A stretch of 64,000 bases of DNA from an uncultured Nesterenkonia sp. (GCA_947494195.1 CANLUC010000004.1:310188-374187); one strand, 5' to 3'. Numbered from the stretch's first letter, positions 35,233 to 47,556 are shown. Numbers and translations: made by a program. Notes: a model not told the origin generated them from the sequence alone.

Positions 35233-36587
35233 GAACCACCTCGACAGCTCCCACGCTGATCCTCGGCGCTCGACCCTACGGGGAAGAGCCCACGGACATC
35301 CTGCTGGCCGAGGGCCGGATCCTCGCGATGGGGGAGCAGGCCCGCGTTCAGGCGCAGGAGCTCGAGCAGGTCCAGGAGCTCGACGCCGCCGGGCTCATCG
35401 CGCTGCCGGGCATGGTGGATCTGCACACCCATCTGCGCGAACCCGGGCGCGAGGACGCCGAGACCGTGGAGACCGGAGGCCGCGCCGCCGCCAAGGGAGG
35501 GTTCACCGCGGTCCACGCGATGGCGAACTCCTCACCCGTGGCCGACACCGCCGGAGTCGTGGAACAGGTGCACCGACTGGGCCGCGAATCGGGCTGGACC
35601 GAGGTCTACCCGGTGGGAGCAGTCACCGTGGGCCTCGCGGGGGAGAAGCTCGCCGAGCTCGGCGCCATGGCCGAGTCCTCCGCACAGGTCCGGATGTTCT
35701 CCGACGACGGGATGTGCGTGCACAACCCGGTGCTGATGCGGCGCGCCCTGGAGTACGTGAAGACCGTGGACGGGTTCATCGCCCAGCACGCTCAGGAGCC
35801 GCTGCTCACCGAGGGTGCGCAGATGAACGAGGGCGACGTCTCCGCAGTCCTCGGCCTGCCCGGGTGGCCCGCCGTCGCTGAAGAGTCGATCATCGCCCGC
35901 GACGTGCTGCTGGCTCAGCATGTCGGGTCCCGGCTGCACATCTGCCACGTCTCCACCGCCGGCTCTGTGGAGATCATCCGCTGGGCCAAGCAGCGCGGAA
36001 TCGACGTCACCGCAGAGGTCACCCCGCACCACCTGCTGCTCACCGACGAGCTGGTCCGCGGCTATGACCCGGTGTACAAGGTCAACCCGCCGCTGCGCAC
36101 CACGGCCGACGTCGAGGCCCTGCGCCACGGACTCGCCGATGGCACCATCGACGTCGTCGGCACCGACCACGCCCCGCACCCCACCCAGGCCAAGGAATGT
36201 GAATGGTCCGCGGCGGCCATGGGCATGACCGGACTGGAGACGGCGCTGCCGGTGGTGATCAAGACGATGATCGCCACCGGGCTGATGGATTGGCGGCGCT
36301 TCGCCGAGGTCACCTCCGAGGCCCCCGCGCGGATCTACCGACACTCCCAACAGGGACGCCCCCTGCAGCCCGGCGAACCCGCGAACCTGATCCTGGTGGA
36401 CGCCGAGTCCACGCAGACCGTGGACCCCACGGGTCACGCCAGCAAGGGGCGGAACTCGCCCTTCCGCGGGATGCAGCTGCCCGGCTCGGTGCGCGCCACC
36501 TTCCTGCACGGCCACCCGGTGGTGCTCGACGGCGAGCTGAACAGCCCCTATCTGCCGTCCCAGACGCAGCGTGAGGTGACCTCATGA
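35229..36587 (+). CDS. pyrC: dihydroorotase
   Basis: [68 protein letters not shown]. Confidence 0.97.
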   Translation: MRTTSTAPTLILGARPYGEEPTDILLAEGRILAMGEQARVQAQELEQVQELDAAGLIALPGMVDLHTHLREPGREDAETVETGGRAAAKGGFTAVHAMANSSPVADTAGVVEQVHRLGRESGWTEVYPVGAVTVGLAGEKLAELGAMAESSAQVRMFSDDGMCVHNPVLMRRALEYVKTVDGFIAQHAQEPLLTEGAQMNEGDVSAVLGLPGWPAVAEESIIARDVLLAQHVGSRLHICHVSTAGSVEIIRWAKQRGIDVTAEVTPHHLLLTDELVRGYDPVYKVNPPLRTTADVEALRHGLADGTIDVVGTDHAPHPTQAKECEWSAAAMGMTGLETALPVVIKTMIATGLMDWRRFAEVTSEAPARIYRHSQQGRPLQPGEPANLILVDAESTQTVDPTGHASKGRNSPFRGMQLPGSVRATFLHGHPVVLDGELNSPYLPSQTQREVTS

Positions 36588-37186
36588 CCGGCCGCGCCGC
36601 ACTGACAGCCCCCGCGGAGCGCCTCGGCGTCGAGTTCAGCCTCGGCACGCGGGCGACAGACATGACCGGCACCTACCTGGGGTACCTCGGCATCACCGTG
36701 GTGATCGTCGCCGCGCTGGTGCTGCTGATCTGGCTGGGCTGGCGCGGCCGAAAGCGCCGCCAGAAGGACCTCCCCGCCCCGCAGGAGGTGCCCACCGCGC
36801 TGCTGGAGGCCGAGCCGCGCGCCGCCGCCGAGGGCATGGTCATCGGCACGGTCAGCGCAGGAGACTACCTCGACCGCGTGGCGGTCCACGGCCTCGGCGT
36901 GCGCACCAACGGGCGACTCGAGGTCCACGCGCAAGGGGTCGCGGTCTTCCGCGCCGGCGCCCCGAACTACCTCATCGGCGCCGCATCCCTGGAGCACGTG
37001 CGCACCGACCGCGGCGTCGTCGGCAAATTCGTGGAGCGCGACGGCGCAGTCATCATCGGCTGGAAGCTCGGTGAGCACTCCGTGGAGACCGCCTTCCGGG
37101 CCCGGCACCCCTCAGCCCACCAGGAGCTCCTCGCCGAGCTCAAGTCATTCATCCGTCCCTCCGACGAGGAGTCAGCACGCTCATGA
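36584..37186 (+). CDS. membrane protein with cytosolic PH-like domain, embedded in the pyr operon
   Basis: N-terminal [32 protein letters not shown] then a soluble ~130-aa domain; between pyrC and carA with overlapping ends. Confidence 0.7.
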   Translation: MTGRAALTAPAERLGVEFSLGTRATDMTGTYLGYLGITVVIVAALVLLIWLGWRGRKRRQKDLPAPQEVPTALLEAEPRAAAEGMVIGTVSAGDYLDRVAVHGLGVRTNGRLEVHAQGVAVFRAGAPNYLIGAASLEHVRTDRGVVGKFVERDGAVIIGWKLGEHSVETAFRARHPSAHQELLAELKSFIRPSDEESARS

Positions 37187-38418
37187 CAGAACAGCCCTCC
37201 ATCACCCCCGCGGCGCCGGCCCTGCTGGTCCTCGAAGACGGCACGGTCCATCGCGGCTCCGCCTACGGCGCCCACGGCATGCGGCTGGGCGAAGCGGTCT
37301 TCGCCACCGGGATGACCGGCTATCAGGAGACCCTCACCGATCCCTCCTACGCCCGCCAGATCGTGGTCCAGACTGCTCCGCACATCGGCAACACCGGCAT
37401 CAACGATGAGGACGCCGAGTCGCGCAAGATCTGGGTCGCCGGCTACGTGGTGCGCGACGCCGCACGGCGTCCCTCGAACTGGCGCTCCCGGCGCACGCTG
37501 GACACCGAGCTCGCCGACCAGGGCATCGTCGGCATCAAGGACGTGGACACCCGGGCCATCACCCGGCATCTGCGCAGCGCCGGCGCCATGAAGGCCGGGA
37601 TCTTTTCCGCAGACCAGACCGAGCGACCGCTGGCCGAGCTGATCGCGGAGGTCAAGGCGCAGCCCTCCATGGCCGGTGCCAGGCTCGCCGAGGAGGTCTC
37701 CACGGAGAGCGCCTACGTCATCGAGCCGGCCGATCACGGCTGGACCGGCGAGATCGTCGCCACGGTGGCCGCCATCGACCTGGGCATCAAGACCATGACC
37801 CCGGTGCGCATGGCCGAGCGCGGGCTGCGCGTGCACGTGCTGCCCGCGGCCAGCAGCTTCGCCGAGATCGAGGCGGTCTCACCCGACGGAGTGTTCCTCT
37901 CCAACGGACCCGGAGACCCCGCCACCGCGGCCAACCAGATCGGGCTGCTGCGCGAGGTGCTGGAGAACCGCACCCCGTTCTTCGGGATCTGCTTCGGCAA
38001 CCAGATCCTCGGCCGCGCGCTCGGCTTCGAGACCTATAAGCTGCCCTTCGGTCACCGCGGGATCAACCAGCCGGTCATGGACCACGCCACCGGCAAGGTT
38101 GAGATCACCTCGCAGAACCACGGATTCGCCGTGGACGCACCGATCGGGGAGATCGTCACCGCTCCGCAGGACCGCTTCGGGCGGGTGCAGGTGAGCCACT
38201 CCAGCCTCAATGACGGAGTGGTGGAGGGACTGCGCTGCCTGGACATCCCGGCCTTCAGCGTCCAGTACCACCCTGAGGCCGCGGCCGGCCCGCATGATTC
38301 GGCCTACCTTTTCGATCGCTTCGTCGAGCTCATGACGAGTGCCGATGTCCAGACCGGCGGCGACACCGTCACCACCACCGACACTGAGACCCGTGGAGGG
38401 AACCCACTCAATGCCTAA
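37183..38418 (+). CDS. carA: carbamoyl-phosphate synthase small subunit
   Basis: [54 protein letters not shown]. Confidence 0.97.
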   Translation: MTEQPSITPAAPALLVLEDGTVHRGSAYGAHGMRLGEAVFATGMTGYQETLTDPSYARQIVVQTAPHIGNTGINDEDAESRKIWVAGYVVRDAARRPSNWRSRRTLDTELADQGIVGIKDVDTRAITRHLRSAGAMKAGIFSADQTERPLAELIAEVKAQPSMAGARLAEEVSTESAYVIEPADHGWTGEIVATVAAIDLGIKTMTPVRMAERGLRVHVLPAASSFAEIEAVSPDGVFLSNGPGDPATAANQIGLLREVLENRTPFFGICFGNQILGRALGFETYKLPFGHRGINQPVMDHATGKVEITSQNHGFAVDAPIGEIVTAPQDRFGRVQVSHSSLNDGVVEGLRCLDIPAFSVQYHPEAAAGPHDSAYLFDRFVELMTSADVQTGGDTVTTTDTETRGGNPLNA

Positions 38419-41400
38419 GCGTCAAGACCTCAAGTCCGTCATGGTCATCGGCTCGGGGCCGATCGTGATCGGACAGGCCGCCGAGTTCGACTACTCCGGC
38501 ACCCAGGCCCTGCGAGTGCTCAAGGAGGAAGGCCTGCGGGTCATCCTGGTCAACTCCAACCCGGCCACCATCATGACCGACCCGGAGTTCGCCGACGCCA
38601 CCTACGTGGAGCCGATCAGCCCGGATGTGGTCGCCAAGATCATCGAGAAGGAGCGCCCCGACGCGCTGCTGCCGACCCTCGGCGGCCAGACCGCGCTGAA
38701 CACCGCGATCGCGCTGGACAAGGACGGGGTTCTGGAGCAGTACGGAGTGGAGCTCATCGGCGCCAACATCGCGGCCATCGAGCTCGGGGAGGACCGGCAG
38801 AAGTTCAAGGGCGTGGTCGAGCGCTCCGGCGCCGAATCCGCGAAATCGGTGATCGTGCACTCCATGGAGGAAGCCCTCGCGGCCGCGGACGAGCTCGGCT
38901 ATCCGATGGTGGTGCGTCCCTCCTTCACCATGGGCGGGCTGGGCTCCGGCATGGCCTACAACGAGAAGGACCTGCATCGGATCGCCGGCGCCGGGCTGCA
39001 GTACTCGCCGACCACCGAGGTGCTCCTGGAGGAGTCGATCCTCGGCTGGAAGGAGTATGAGCTGGAAATGATGCGCGACTCCAACGACAACGTCGTGGTC
39101 GTCTGCTCGATCGAGAACGTCGACCCGGTGGGGGTGCACACCGGCGACTCCATCACCGTGGCACCCGCCATGACGCTGACCGACCGCGAATACCAGCGGC
39201 TGCGCGACATCTCGATCAATGTGATCCGTGAGGTCGGGGTGGCCACCGGCGGCTGCAACATCCAGTTCGCCATCGAGCCCGGGACCGGCCGCGTCGTCGT
39301 CATCGAGATGAACCCGCGCGTCTCTCGCTCCTCGGCGCTGGCCTCCAAGGCCACCGGCTTCGCGATCGCGAAGATCGCGACCAAGCTGGCGCTGGGCTAC
39401 ACGCTGGATGAGATCCCCAACGACATCACGCAGAAGACCCCGGCCAGCTTCGAGCCGGTGCTGGACTATGTGGTGGTGAAGGTGCCGCGCTTCGCCTTCG
39501 AGAAGTTCCCGGCCGCGGATCCCACGCTGACCACCACGATGAAATCCGTGGGCGAGGCCATGGCCTTCGGCCGCAACTTCACCGAGGCCATGCAGAAGGC
39601 GCTGCGCTCCCTGGAGCAGCGCGGCAGCGAGTTCGACTTCACCGTGGCGTCTCCGGCAGAGCTGGAGCAGCTGCTGGAGAAGATGGCGACGGCGACCACC
39701 GAGCGTCTGCACCAGGTGCAGCGCGCGCTGCTCTCCGGCGCCACGATCGAGCAGGTCTACGAGATCACCGGGATCGACCCCTGGTATCTGGATCAGCTGC
39801 AGCTGATCAATGAGACGGCGATGGCCGTGGCACATGCCACCGAGCTCGATGTGCCCACGTTGAAACTGGCCAAGCGGCACGGCTTCTCCGACGAACAGAT
39901 CGGCGCGCTGCGGCACATGGACTCCGCCGTGGTCCGCGGGGTGCGTCATGCGCTGGGAATCCGCCCGGTGTACAAGACCGTGGACACCTGCGCCGCAGAG
40001 TTCGAGGCCTTCACCCCGTACCACTACTCCTCCTACGACCTCGAAGACGAGATCCTGCACCACGATGCCCCCTCGGTGATCATCCTGGGCTCCGGACCCA
40101 ATCGGATCGGTCAGGGCATCGAGTTCGACTACTCCTGCGTCCACGCCACCATGGCGCTGCGCGAGGCCGGCTACGAGACCGTGATGGTCAACTGCAACCC
40201 CGAGACCGTCTCCACCGACTACGACGTCTCCACCAGGCTCTACTTCGAGCCGCTCACCCTGGAGGACGTGCTTGAGGTCATCGCCGCCGAGGAGCGCACC
40301 GGGGGAGTGGCCGGGGTGTTCGTCCAGCTCGGCGGGCAGACCCCGCTGAAGCTGGCGCAGCAGCTGGCCGACGCCGGTGTGCCGATCCTGGGCACCTCCC
40401 CGGAGGCCATCGACCTCGCCGAGGACCGTGGCGAGTTCGATCAGGTGCTGCAGCGCGGAGGCCTCATCGCGCCGAAGAACGGCACCGCGGTGAGCTTCGA
40501 GGACGCCAAGCGGGTGGCCGATTCCATCGGGTATCCGGTGCTGGTGCGTCCGAGCTACGTGCTCGGCGGACGCGGCATGGAGATCGTCTACGACGAGCCC
40601 GGCCTGGAACGCTATATCGCCAATGCCACCGAGGTCACCCCTGAGCACCCAGTGCTGGTGGACCGCTTCCTGGAGGACGCCATCGAGGTCGATGTGGACG
40701 CCCTCTACGACGGAGACCAGCTCTACGTCGGCGGCATCATGGAGCACATCGAGGAGGCCGGGATCCACTCCGGGGACTCCGCCTGCGTGCTGCCGCCCAT
40801 CACGCTGGGCCCTGATGTGCTCGAACGTGTGCGCGTCGCCACCCGGGTGATCGCTGAGGGAGTCGGGGTGCGGGGTCTGATCAACATCCAGTTCGCGCTG
40901 GCCTCCGACATCCTCTATGTCATCGAGGCCAATCCGCGTGCCTCGCGCACGGTGCCGTTCGTCTCCAAGGCCACCGGCGTGCAGATGGCCAAGGCCGCGG
41001 CCCACATCGGCACCGGGGTCAGCATCGCGCAGCTGCGGGCCGACTCCGGGCATCAGCTCTCCGGGGTCCTGCCGGCCTCGGGCGACGGCTCCGAGCTGCC
41101 CCCGGGTGCGCCGGTGGCGGTGAAGGAGGCTGTGCTTCCCTTCGCGCGCTTCCGCACCCCCGAGGGCCGCGTGGTCGACTCCCTGCTCGGCCCGGAGATG
41201 CGCTCCACCGGCGAGGTGATGGGCATCGACAAGCACTTCGACACCGCCTTCGCCAAGGCGCAGCAGGCGGCGAACAACCCGCTGCCCACCTCCGGCAATG
41301 TCTTCGTCTCGGTGGCCAACCGGGACAAGCGCGCCATCATCATGCCGGTCAAGCGGCTGGCGGACCTCGGCTTCTCAATCGTCTCCACGGGTGGCACGGC

Positions 41401-41716
41401 TGACGTGCTGCGCCGCAACGGGGTGGAGACCACCGTGGTGGCCAAGATCGCCGACGCGCAGAGCCAGGATGGGACCATCCTGGAACGGGTGGAGAACGGC
41501 GACATCACGCTGATCATCAACACTCCCTCCGGCGGGGACGCCCGCAGCGACGGCTATGAGATCCGCGCCGCGGCCACCTCGGTGGGCACCCCGGTGATCA
41601 CCACCGTGGCCGAGTTCGGCGCCGCAGTCCAGGCCATCGAGGCGCTGGGCCAGTTCAGCTGGTCGGTGGCCTCGCTGCAGGAGCACGCTGAACGTCTGCG
41701 ACAGGCCAGCGCATGA
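38411..41716 (+). CDS. carB: carbamoyl-phosphate synthase large subunit
   Basis: [33 protein letters not shown]; duplicated ATP-grasp halves; C-terminal MGS-like domain. Confidence 0.98.
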   Translation: MPKRQDLKSVMVIGSGPIVIGQAAEFDYSGTQALRVLKEEGLRVILVNSNPATIMTDPEFADATYVEPISPDVVAKIIEKERPDALLPTLGGQTALNTAIALDKDGVLEQYGVELIGANIAAIELGEDRQKFKGVVERSGAESAKSVIVHSMEEALAAADELGYPMVVRPSFTMGGLGSGMAYNEKDLHRIAGAGLQYSPTTEVLLEESILGWKEYELEMMRDSNDNVVVVCSIENVDPVGVHTGDSITVAPAMTLTDREYQRLRDISINVIREVGVATGGCNIQFAIEPGTGRVVVIEMNPRVSRSSALASKATGFAIAKIATKLALGYTLDEIPNDITQKTPASFEPVLDYVVVKVPRFAFEKFPAADPTLTTTMKSVGEAMAFGRNFTEAMQKALRSLEQRGSEFDFTVASPAELEQLLEKMATATTERLHQVQRALLSGATIEQVYEITGIDPWYLDQLQLINETAMAVAHATELDVPTLKLAKRHGFSDEQIGALRHMDSAVVRGVRHALGIRPVYKTVDTCAAEFEAFTPYHYSSYDLEDEILHHDAPSVIILGSGPNRIGQGIEFDYSCVHATMALREAGYETVMVNCNPETVSTDYDVSTRLYFEPLTLEDVLEVIAAEERTGGVAGVFVQLGGQTPLKLAQQLADAGVPILGTSPEAIDLAEDRGEFDQVLQRGGLIAPKNGTAVSFEDAKRVADSIGYPVLVRPSYVLGGRGMEIVYDEPGLERYIANATEVTPEHPVLVDRFLEDAIEVDVDALYDGDQLYVGGIMEHIEEAGIHSGDSACVLPPITLGPDVLERVRVATRVIAEGVGVRGLINIQFALASDILYVIEANPRASRTVPFVSKATGVQMAKAAAHIGTGVSIAQLRADSGHQLSGVLPASGDGSELPPGAPVAVKEAVLPFARFRTPEGRVVDSLLGPEMRSTGEVMGIDKHFDTAFAKAQQAANNPLPTSGNVFVSVANRDKRAIIMPVKRLADLGFSIVSTGGTADVLRRNGVETTVVAKIADAQSQDGTILERVENGDITLIINTPSGGDARSDGYEIRAAATSVGTPVITTVAEFGAAVQAIEALGQFSWSVASLQEHAERLRQASA

Positions 41717-42666
41717 CCTCCGATGCAGTCTCGGGTCAGCAACGACGGGCCGAGCTGCCCTTCGGCGCCCGGCTCGGTGCTGCCATGCAGGCCCGCGGCC
41801 GGCTCTGTGTGGGACTCGATCCACACCCGGAGATCCTGAGCGAGTGGGGGCTGACTCAGGACGCGGCGGGGCTGCGCGAATTCTGTGCCCGGGTGCTGGC
41901 GGCCTGCGCGGACCGGGTCGGGGTGATCAAGCCGCAGGTCGCGTTCTTCGAGCGCTTCGGAGTGGCTGGTCTGCAGGTGCTCAGCGAGGTCCAGGCGCAG
42001 GCCAGGGAGTCGGGGCTGCTGGTGATCGCTGATGCCAAGCGCGGCGACATCGGCTCCACCATGGCGGGCTATGCGGACGCCTGGCTGAACCCCGCAGGCG
42101 ATTTCGCGGCGGACGCGCTGACCGTGAGTCCCTATCTCGGCTTCGGTTCGCTGCAGCCGGCGCTGGACGCGGCGCAGGAGCACCGGGCAGGGCTCTTCGT
42201 GCTGGCGCTGACCTCCAATCCCGAGGGGCGCGAGGTGCAGCTGGCCACCGACGCGCAAGGCGTCACCGTCGCCGGGCGCATCGCCGCCGCCGCGGCGGCG
42301 GCCAATGTCTCAGCTGCGGCGGCGGCCAATGTCTCAGCTGCGGCTGTCTCAGTCACGGAGGCCTACGGAACCCCCGGCCGCCCTGCCGGTGCCGCGGAGG
42401 ATCTGGGCAGCATCGGCCTGGTGGTCGGGGCGACGACGGCGGGGCTCGCCGGCGCTCATGGTATCGACTTGAGCGTCGGATCAATGCCGCTGCTGGCGCC
42501 CGGCTACGGCGCTCAAGGGGCCTCCGCTGAGGATCTGCGCCGCGGTTTCGGTACCTGCTATTCACGCCAGGTCTTGGTCAATTCCTCGAGAGGAATACTT
42601 GCCGCCGGACCGCGCCCAGAATCGCTGACCAGGGCCATTGACCAGGCGCTCGAAGATCTGGGCTGA
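41713..42666 (+). CDS. pyrF: orotidine-5'-phosphate decarboxylase (class 2)
   Basis: [45 protein letters not shown]. Confidence 0.95.
   Translation: MTSDAVSGQQRRAELPFGARLGAAMQARGRLCVGLDPHPEILSEWGLTQDAAGLREFCARVLAACADRVGVIKPQVAFFERFGVAGLQVLSEVQAQARESGLLVIADAKRGDIGSTMAGYADAWLNPAGDFAADALTVSPYLGFGSLQPALDAAQEHRAGLFVLALTSNPEGREVQLATDAQGVTVAGRIAAAAAAANVSAAAAANVSAAAVSVTEAYGTPGRPAGAAEDLGSIGLVVGATTAGLAGAHGIDLSVGSMPLLAPGYGAQGASAEDLRRGFGTCYSRQVLVNSSRGILAAGPRPESLTRAIDQALEDLG
42292..42354 (+). repeat. 24-bp in-frame tandem repeat inside pyrF
   Basis: GCGGCGGCGGCCAATGTCTCAGCT x2 (42292-42315, 42316-42339) plus degenerate 'gcggctgtctcagtc'; encodes [14 protein letters not shown]. Confidence 0.92.
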
Positions 42667-42688
42667 AGAACTCCCCGGGCGTTCTCTA

Positions 42689-42717
42689 TTGATGTTCGTT
42701 CTGCCAGGGGCTAGATT
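42689..42717 (+). promoter_or_regulatory. sigma70-type promoter for mihF
   Basis: TTGATG - 17 nt - TAGATT in the pyrF-mihF intergenic region. Confidence 0.65.
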
Positions 42718-42787
42718 CTGCACCATATAAGCCTGGGGCAGTCCGCAGCACTTGATGCGGGCGTCCACGTACTTTGGGAGACTCACC

Positions 42788-43108
42788 GTGGCACTGCGCG
42801 AACTGACCAAAGAAGAGCGGGACACTGCACGCCGCAAGGCCCTGGCCGCCCGAGTCGAACGAGCGGAGCTCAAACAGGAGTTCGGCAGCGGCGCCATCAC
42901 TTTCGACGAGGTGCTCAAGCGCGCAGGCGGTTCCGAGGCGGTCGCCCGGCTCAAGACCCTGGAGCTGCTGGAGTCCCTTCCCGGAGTCGGACGCGTCACC
43001 GCGACCAAGGTGCTCGAGGACCTCGGAATCTCGGTGAACCGTCGCCTGGGCGGACTCGGGGTGAAGCAGAGGCGTGCATTGAAGGAGTATCTGGCAGAAT
43101 TAGGGTGA
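42788..43108 (+). CDS. mihF: integration host factor, actinobacterial type (mIHF)
   Basis: GSGAITFDEVLKRAGGSEAVARLKTLELLESLPGVGRVTATKVLEDLGISVNRRLGGLG; next to gmk; GTG start. Confidence 0.94.
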   Translation: MALRELTKEERDTARRKALAARVERAELKQEFGSGAITFDEVLKRAGGSEAVARLKTLELLESLPGVGRVTATKVLEDLGISVNRRLGGLGVKQRRALKEYLAELG

Positions 43109-43740
43109 CCGAACCAGCCCTAGGAGCAAGTGCATTGTCAGCAGTCCCCGGCAGTCCCGCCGTCACCGTTCTCGCCGGCCCGACTTCTGTCGGGAAATCG
43201 ACGCTGAGCCGATTCATCCGCACGCACTATCCCGAGGTCCATTTCTCGGTCTCCGCCACCACACGCCCTCCGCGTCCCAATGAGGTGGACGGTGTCGATT
43301 ATCACTTCATCGATGCTGAGCGTTTCGATGAGCTCGTCGAGCATGGAGACTTCCTGGAATGGGCGACGGTCCACGGCAAGCATCGCTACGGCACGCTGCG
43401 CACCACCGTGGACGCGGCACTGGCCGCCGGCAAGCTCGTCCTGTTGGAGATCGATCTCCAGGGCGCACGCCAGGTCCGCCAGACGATGCCGGAGGCGCAG
43501 TTCGTCTTCCTGGCGCCGCCGTCTTGGGAGGATCTGGTCTCCCGACTCGTCGGTCGAGGCACCGAATCCCAGGAGGAACAGCAGCGCAGGCTGGAAACAG
43601 CTAAGATAGAACTTGCTGCAGAGCAGGAATTCGATGTCTCGATCATCAACGACGAGCTCGACCGTGCCGCAGCCGAACTCGTAGCCCGCATGGGCTTCAC
43701 CCATGCATCACCCCAATCTGAAGGACGACTCCCGAAGTGA
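43105..43740 (+). CDS. gmk: guanylate kinase
   Basis: [55 protein letters not shown]. Confidence 0.96.
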   Translation: MTEPALGASALSAVPGSPAVTVLAGPTSVGKSTLSRFIRTHYPEVHFSVSATTRPPRPNEVDGVDYHFIDAERFDELVEHGDFLEWATVHGKHRYGTLRTTVDAALAAGKLVLLEIDLQGARQVRQTMPEAQFVFLAPPSWEDLVSRLVGRGTESQEEQQRRLETAKIELAAEQEFDVSIINDELDRAAAELVARMGFTHASPQSEGRLPK

Positions 43741-44000
43741 CTGAGCAGCAAGAAGGCATCATCTACCCGTCGATCGACTCCCTCCTGGAGAAGAGCGATT
43801 CCAAGTACGCCCTGGTCCTCTTCGCCGCGAAGCGTGCGCGCCAGATCAACGCGTACTATGCCCAGCTGCATGAGGGTCTCTTCGAATACGTGGGGCCGCT
43901 GGTGGACACCAAGCTCAATGAGAAGTCGATGTCCATCTCCCTGCGCGAGATCAACGAGAACCTCCTGGTCAACCATCCCGCAGTGAACCCCGCCTCCTGA
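43737..44000 (+). CDS. rpoZ: DNA-directed RNA polymerase subunit omega
   Basis: [34 protein letters not shown]. Confidence 0.95.
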   Translation: MTEQQEGIIYPSIDSLLEKSDSKYALVLFAAKRARQINAYYAQLHEGLFEYVGPLVDTKLNEKSMSISLREINENLLVNHPAVNPAS

Positions 44001-44068
44001 TCTGGAGCACCTCAGCATCGGCTCGCCGCCGCGATCGCGGCGCAGTCCTGGCGAGGTAATCTGAACCC

Positions 44069-45385
44069 ATGCGCATCGTTCTGGGAGTCAGCGCCGGCAT
44101 CGCCGCTTATAAGGCTGTGCTGCTGCTTCGTCTGCTGAGGGAAGACGGCCACCAGGTCGACGTCATCCCCACTCCCGCCTCCGAGCAGTTCATCGGCCGG
44201 GCCACCTGGGAGGCCCTCAGCGGTCGAGAAGTCACCACGTCGGTGTTCTCCGGGATCGACCAGGTCCGCCACGTCCGCCTCGGGCAGGAGGCGGACCTGA
44301 TCGTCGTCGTGCCCGCCACGGCTGATCTGCTGGCGCGCACTCGCGCTGGCATGGCCGATGATCTTCTGACCACCACGTTGCTGGCCACCGAGGCACCAGT
44401 GCTTCTGGTGCCCGCGATGCACACCGAGATGTGGGGCAACGCGGCCACGGAGGAGAACGTGCAGACCCTGCGGTCTCGCGGGATCGAGGTCATGGAGCCC
44501 GCCGTCGGTCGTCTCACCGGCAAGGACACCGGGCCGGGCCGGCTCCCGGAGCCCGAGGACATCTACGCCCGGGTCAACGAGCTGCTCGCGATCGCCCAGG
44601 GCCCCACCTACGCCTATGCACCTGTGGCAGGCACCTTCTACGCACCCGACCCCGAGGCCCAGCCTGCACTGCTGGGACGCAAGGTCGTCGTGACCGCGGG
44701 GGGCACCCGCGAGCCGCTGGATCCCGTGCGCTATCTGGGCAACCGATCCTCGGGCAAACAGGGCCTGGCTCTCGCCGAGACCGCCGCCGCAGCGGGCGCG
44801 CAGGTGCACCTGATCGCCGGCATCATGGACCTCCCGGCGCCGAACCTGCCGCATATCGCGGTGGAACACATCGAGACCGCCGCACAGCTCCAGGCCGCCG
44901 TCGAGCGCGAGGCCGCGGACGCAGATGTCCTGCTGATGGCAGCCGCCGTCGCTGACTTTCGACCCGCCGCCTACGCAGCCCAGAAGATCAAGAAGAGCGA
45001 CGACGGCGAGAACCCCGTGATCACGCTCGAACGCAATCCCGACATCCTCGCCGAAACCGTGGCCCGGCGCGCCTCCTCCGGGGCCGGCCCCGGGGTCATC
45101 GTCGGCTTTGCCGCGGAGACCGGCAGCGCGGATTCGGCGCCGTTGGAGCTTGCACAGGCGAAACTGCTGCGCAAGGGCTGTGACCTGCTGGTGCTGAACG
45201 AGGTGGGGGAGAACCTGGTCTTCGGCCGCGACGAGACCGAGATCCACATCCTCACCTCACCAGCCCGCGCCGCCCGGGCCGAGGAAGACTCCGCCGAGAA
45301 TGCCTCAGATGTGCTCACGGTCCGCGGAACCAAGCACGAGGCTGCTGCGGCCATCGTCGAGCGGGTCGCCGCTTACGTCGTGTGA
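44069..45385 (+). CDS. coaBC: bifunctional phosphopantothenoylcysteine decarboxylase / phosphopantothenate-cysteine ligase
   Basis: LGVSAGIAAYKAVLLLRLL, VPAMHTEMWGNAATEENV, VTAGGTREPLDPVRYLGNRSSGKQG. Confidence 0.96.
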   Translation: MRIVLGVSAGIAAYKAVLLLRLLREDGHQVDVIPTPASEQFIGRATWEALSGREVTTSVFSGIDQVRHVRLGQEADLIVVVPATADLLARTRAGMADDLLTTTLLATEAPVLLVPAMHTEMWGNAATEENVQTLRSRGIEVMEPAVGRLTGKDTGPGRLPEPEDIYARVNELLAIAQGPTYAYAPVAGTFYAPDPEAQPALLGRKVVVTAGGTREPLDPVRYLGNRSSGKQGLALAETAAAAGAQVHLIAGIMDLPAPNLPHIAVEHIETAAQLQAAVEREAADADVLLMAAAVADFRPAAYAAQKIKKSDDGENPVITLERNPDILAETVARRASSGAGPGVIVGFAAETGSADSAPLELAQAKLLRKGCDLLVLNEVGENLVFGRDETEIHILTSPARAARAEEDSAENASDVLTVRGTKHEAAAAIVERVAAYVV

Positions 45386-45428
45386 AGCGCGCGTCCGTCG
45401 CCGCAAACTGCTCACGTAGGATGACCGA

Positions 45429-46646
45429 GTGACGAATTCCAGCGCCCCAGCAGCGGCCTCCTCTCTGCGCCTGTTCAGCTCCGAATCGGTGACCATCGGG
45501 CACCCGGACAAGATCTGTGACCAGATCTCCGATGCCATCCTCGACGCCCTCCTCGCCGAGGACGCGAACTCCCGGGTGGCAGTGGAGACGCTGACCACCA
45601 CGGGGCTGGTCCACGTCGCGGGTGAGGTCACCACCTCGGGCTACGTGGAGATCCCGCAGATCGTGCGCAACACGCTGCTCGACATCGGGTACGACTCCTC
45701 GGCCAACGGCTTCGACGGAGCCCGCTGCGGCGTCTCGATCTCCATCGGCCAGCAGTCCCCAGAGATCTTCGCCGGGGTGTTCAACTCCATGGAGGCCCGG
45801 GGAGGCGCCGATGACCGTCGCGACGCTCAGGGCGCGGGGGACCAGGGCATCATGTTCGGCTACGCCACCAATGAGACCCCCACCTATATGCCCAGCGCTA
45901 TCTCGCTGGCGCACCAGCTCTCCGCCCAGCTGACCCAGGTCCGGCAGAGCGGAGAGCTCGCCTACCTGCGACCGGACGGCAAGACCCAGGTCACCATTGG
46001 CTACGACGGCGACCGGCCGGTCAGCCTGGACACCGTGGTGGTCTCCACGCAGCACACCTCGGACATCTCCCAGGAGCAGCTGCGCGGGGACATCAGCGAT
46101 CAGGTCATCGCCCCGGTGCTGGAACACACCGACCTGGACCTCGGGACCCTCTCCGAGATCATCAACCCCTCCGGGCCCTTCGTCGTCGGAGGACCCGTGG
46201 GTGACGCCGGACTGACCGGGCGCAAGATCATCGTGGACACCTACGGCGGGTTCTCGCGCCACGGCGGCGGCGCCTTCTCCGGCAAGGATCCCTCCAAGGT
46301 GGACCGCTCCGCCGCCTACGCGATGCGCTGGGTGGCCAAGAACGTGGTGGCCGCGGGGCTCGCAGACCGTGCGGAGATCCAGATCGCCTACGCGATCGGC
46401 CGTGCCCGGCCGGTGGGCATCTACGTGGAGACCTTCGGCACCGAAAAGGTCGATCCCGTGCAGATCTCCGCGGCCATCGACGCGGTGTTCGACCTGCGCC
46501 CGCTGGGCATCATCGAAGATCTCGACCTGCTGCGCCCGATCTACCGGGAGACCTCCAAGAACGGCCACTTCGGCCGCGATGGCGATAACTTCCCCTGGGA
46601 GCGACTCGACCGGGTTGAGGCGCTGAAGTCCTTCTTCAACGCCTGA
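45429..46646 (+). CDS. metK: S-adenosylmethionine synthetase
   Basis: [59 protein letters not shown]. Confidence 0.98.
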   Translation: MTNSSAPAAASSLRLFSSESVTIGHPDKICDQISDAILDALLAEDANSRVAVETLTTTGLVHVAGEVTTSGYVEIPQIVRNTLLDIGYDSSANGFDGARCGVSISIGQQSPEIFAGVFNSMEARGGADDRRDAQGAGDQGIMFGYATNETPTYMPSAISLAHQLSAQLTQVRQSGELAYLRPDGKTQVTIGYDGDRPVSLDTVVVSTQHTSDISQEQLRGDISDQVIAPVLEHTDLDLGTLSEIINPSGPFVVGGPVGDAGLTGRKIIVDTYGGFSRHGGGAFSGKDPSKVDRSAAYAMRWVAKNVVAAGLADRAEIQIAYAIGRARPVGIYVETFGTEKVDPVQISAAIDAVFDLRPLGIIEDLDLLRPIYRETSKNGHFGRDGDNFPWERLDRVEALKSFFNA

Positions 46647-46650
46647 GACT

Positions 46651-46717
46651 GGCGTTGGCGCCGAGGTCTGACGCTGGAGTCTGACACCGGCGTTCGGCGC
46701 TGAGGTCCGACGCCTGG
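46651..46717 (+). repeat. imperfect ~28-bp direct repeat downstream of metK
   Basis: GGCGTTGGCGCCGAGGTCTGACGCTGG (46651) vs GGCGTTCGGCGCTGAGGTCCGACGCCTGG (46689); two substitutions and two 1-nt indels. Confidence 0.8.
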
Positions 46718-46745
46718 CGCCATCCTTGGGTTCCGCGGCGGAGCT

Positions 46746-47423
46746 TCAAGCGCCGGGCAGCGGGCGGGCCGTCCCGCGCCAGCTGCGATAGGCCCAGATC
46801 GTCATGCCGAGCACCACAATCCAGGCCACAGCGACCACAGCGCCGTGCATCACCGACGGTTCAGCGATGAATGCACCCAGGGCGACCAGGGAGACCTGAC
46901 CGGGCACGGTGGCGATCACGCTGGCCACGACGAAGTCGCGCTGGGTCACGCCGAAGGCGCCACCTCCGTAGTTCACCGGCCAATAGGGCACCCCGGGTGT
47001 CAGTCGCAGGGCGAAGACCGCCTCGAAGCCCGCATCCTGCAGACGGGTCTCCACGGTCTCTGCGTGGGACCCCAGGAGTCTGCGCACCGCCTGGGTCCCC
47101 AGCGATCGTGCCATGTGATAGGCGGCCCAACAGCCGATCAGCACGCCGATCACGGAGAGCAGACTTCCCTCAAGGACGCCGAAGATGAATCCGCCGCTGA
47201 TCGCCATGATCGTCACCGGAATGGGCGTCATCGCGACCACAGCATAGAGCAGGACGAAAACGATCCAGCCGGCCCAGCCGTAGGCCTCGATACGGCTCTG
47301 CAGCGTGTCCACTGAGGGCAGGCGCAGGTTGAACGCCGCGTAGACCATCACCAGCAGCACGGCGACCAGCAGGGCATTGCGCAGGAACGATCCCCAGGCC
47401 GGTCGGAGGGACTTCTCACTCAT
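46746..47423 (-). CDS. TVP38/TMEM64 (VTT-domain) membrane protein
   Basis: GWAGWIVFVLLYAVVAMTPIPVTIMAISGGFIFG...GVLIGCWAAYHMARSLG, LRLTPGVPYWPVNYGGGAFGV; start at MSEKSLRP. Confidence 0.88.
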   Translation of the reverse strand: MSEKSLRPAWGSFLRNALLVAVLLVMVYAAFNLRLPSVDTLQSRIEAYGWAGWIVFVLLYAVVAMTPIPVTIMAISGGFIFGVLEGSLLSVIGVLIGCWAAYHMARSLGTQAVRRLLGSHAETVETRLQDAGFEAVFALRLTPGVPYWPVNYGGGAFGVTQRDFVVASVIATVPGQVSLVALGAFIAEPSVMHGAVVAVAWIVVLGMTIWAYRSWRGTARPLPGA

Positions 47424-47556
47424 CTGAGCAACTCTACGCACCGGTGGTGCGAGTGGTTGCCGCACCGAGGAGCGGGGTGCCTGGTGCACGCTGGGTGTCC
47501 GTGGCGCGAGATACGATTCCAGGGCAGTGGAAATCCCTGCAAGGAGGTGAGTCGAC

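Noticed and set aside
38408-41236. 942-aa minus-strand ORF antisense to carB
   Set aside because: Low-complexity H/G/D/V-rich translation typical of the antisense frame of GC-rich genes; carB is unmistakable.
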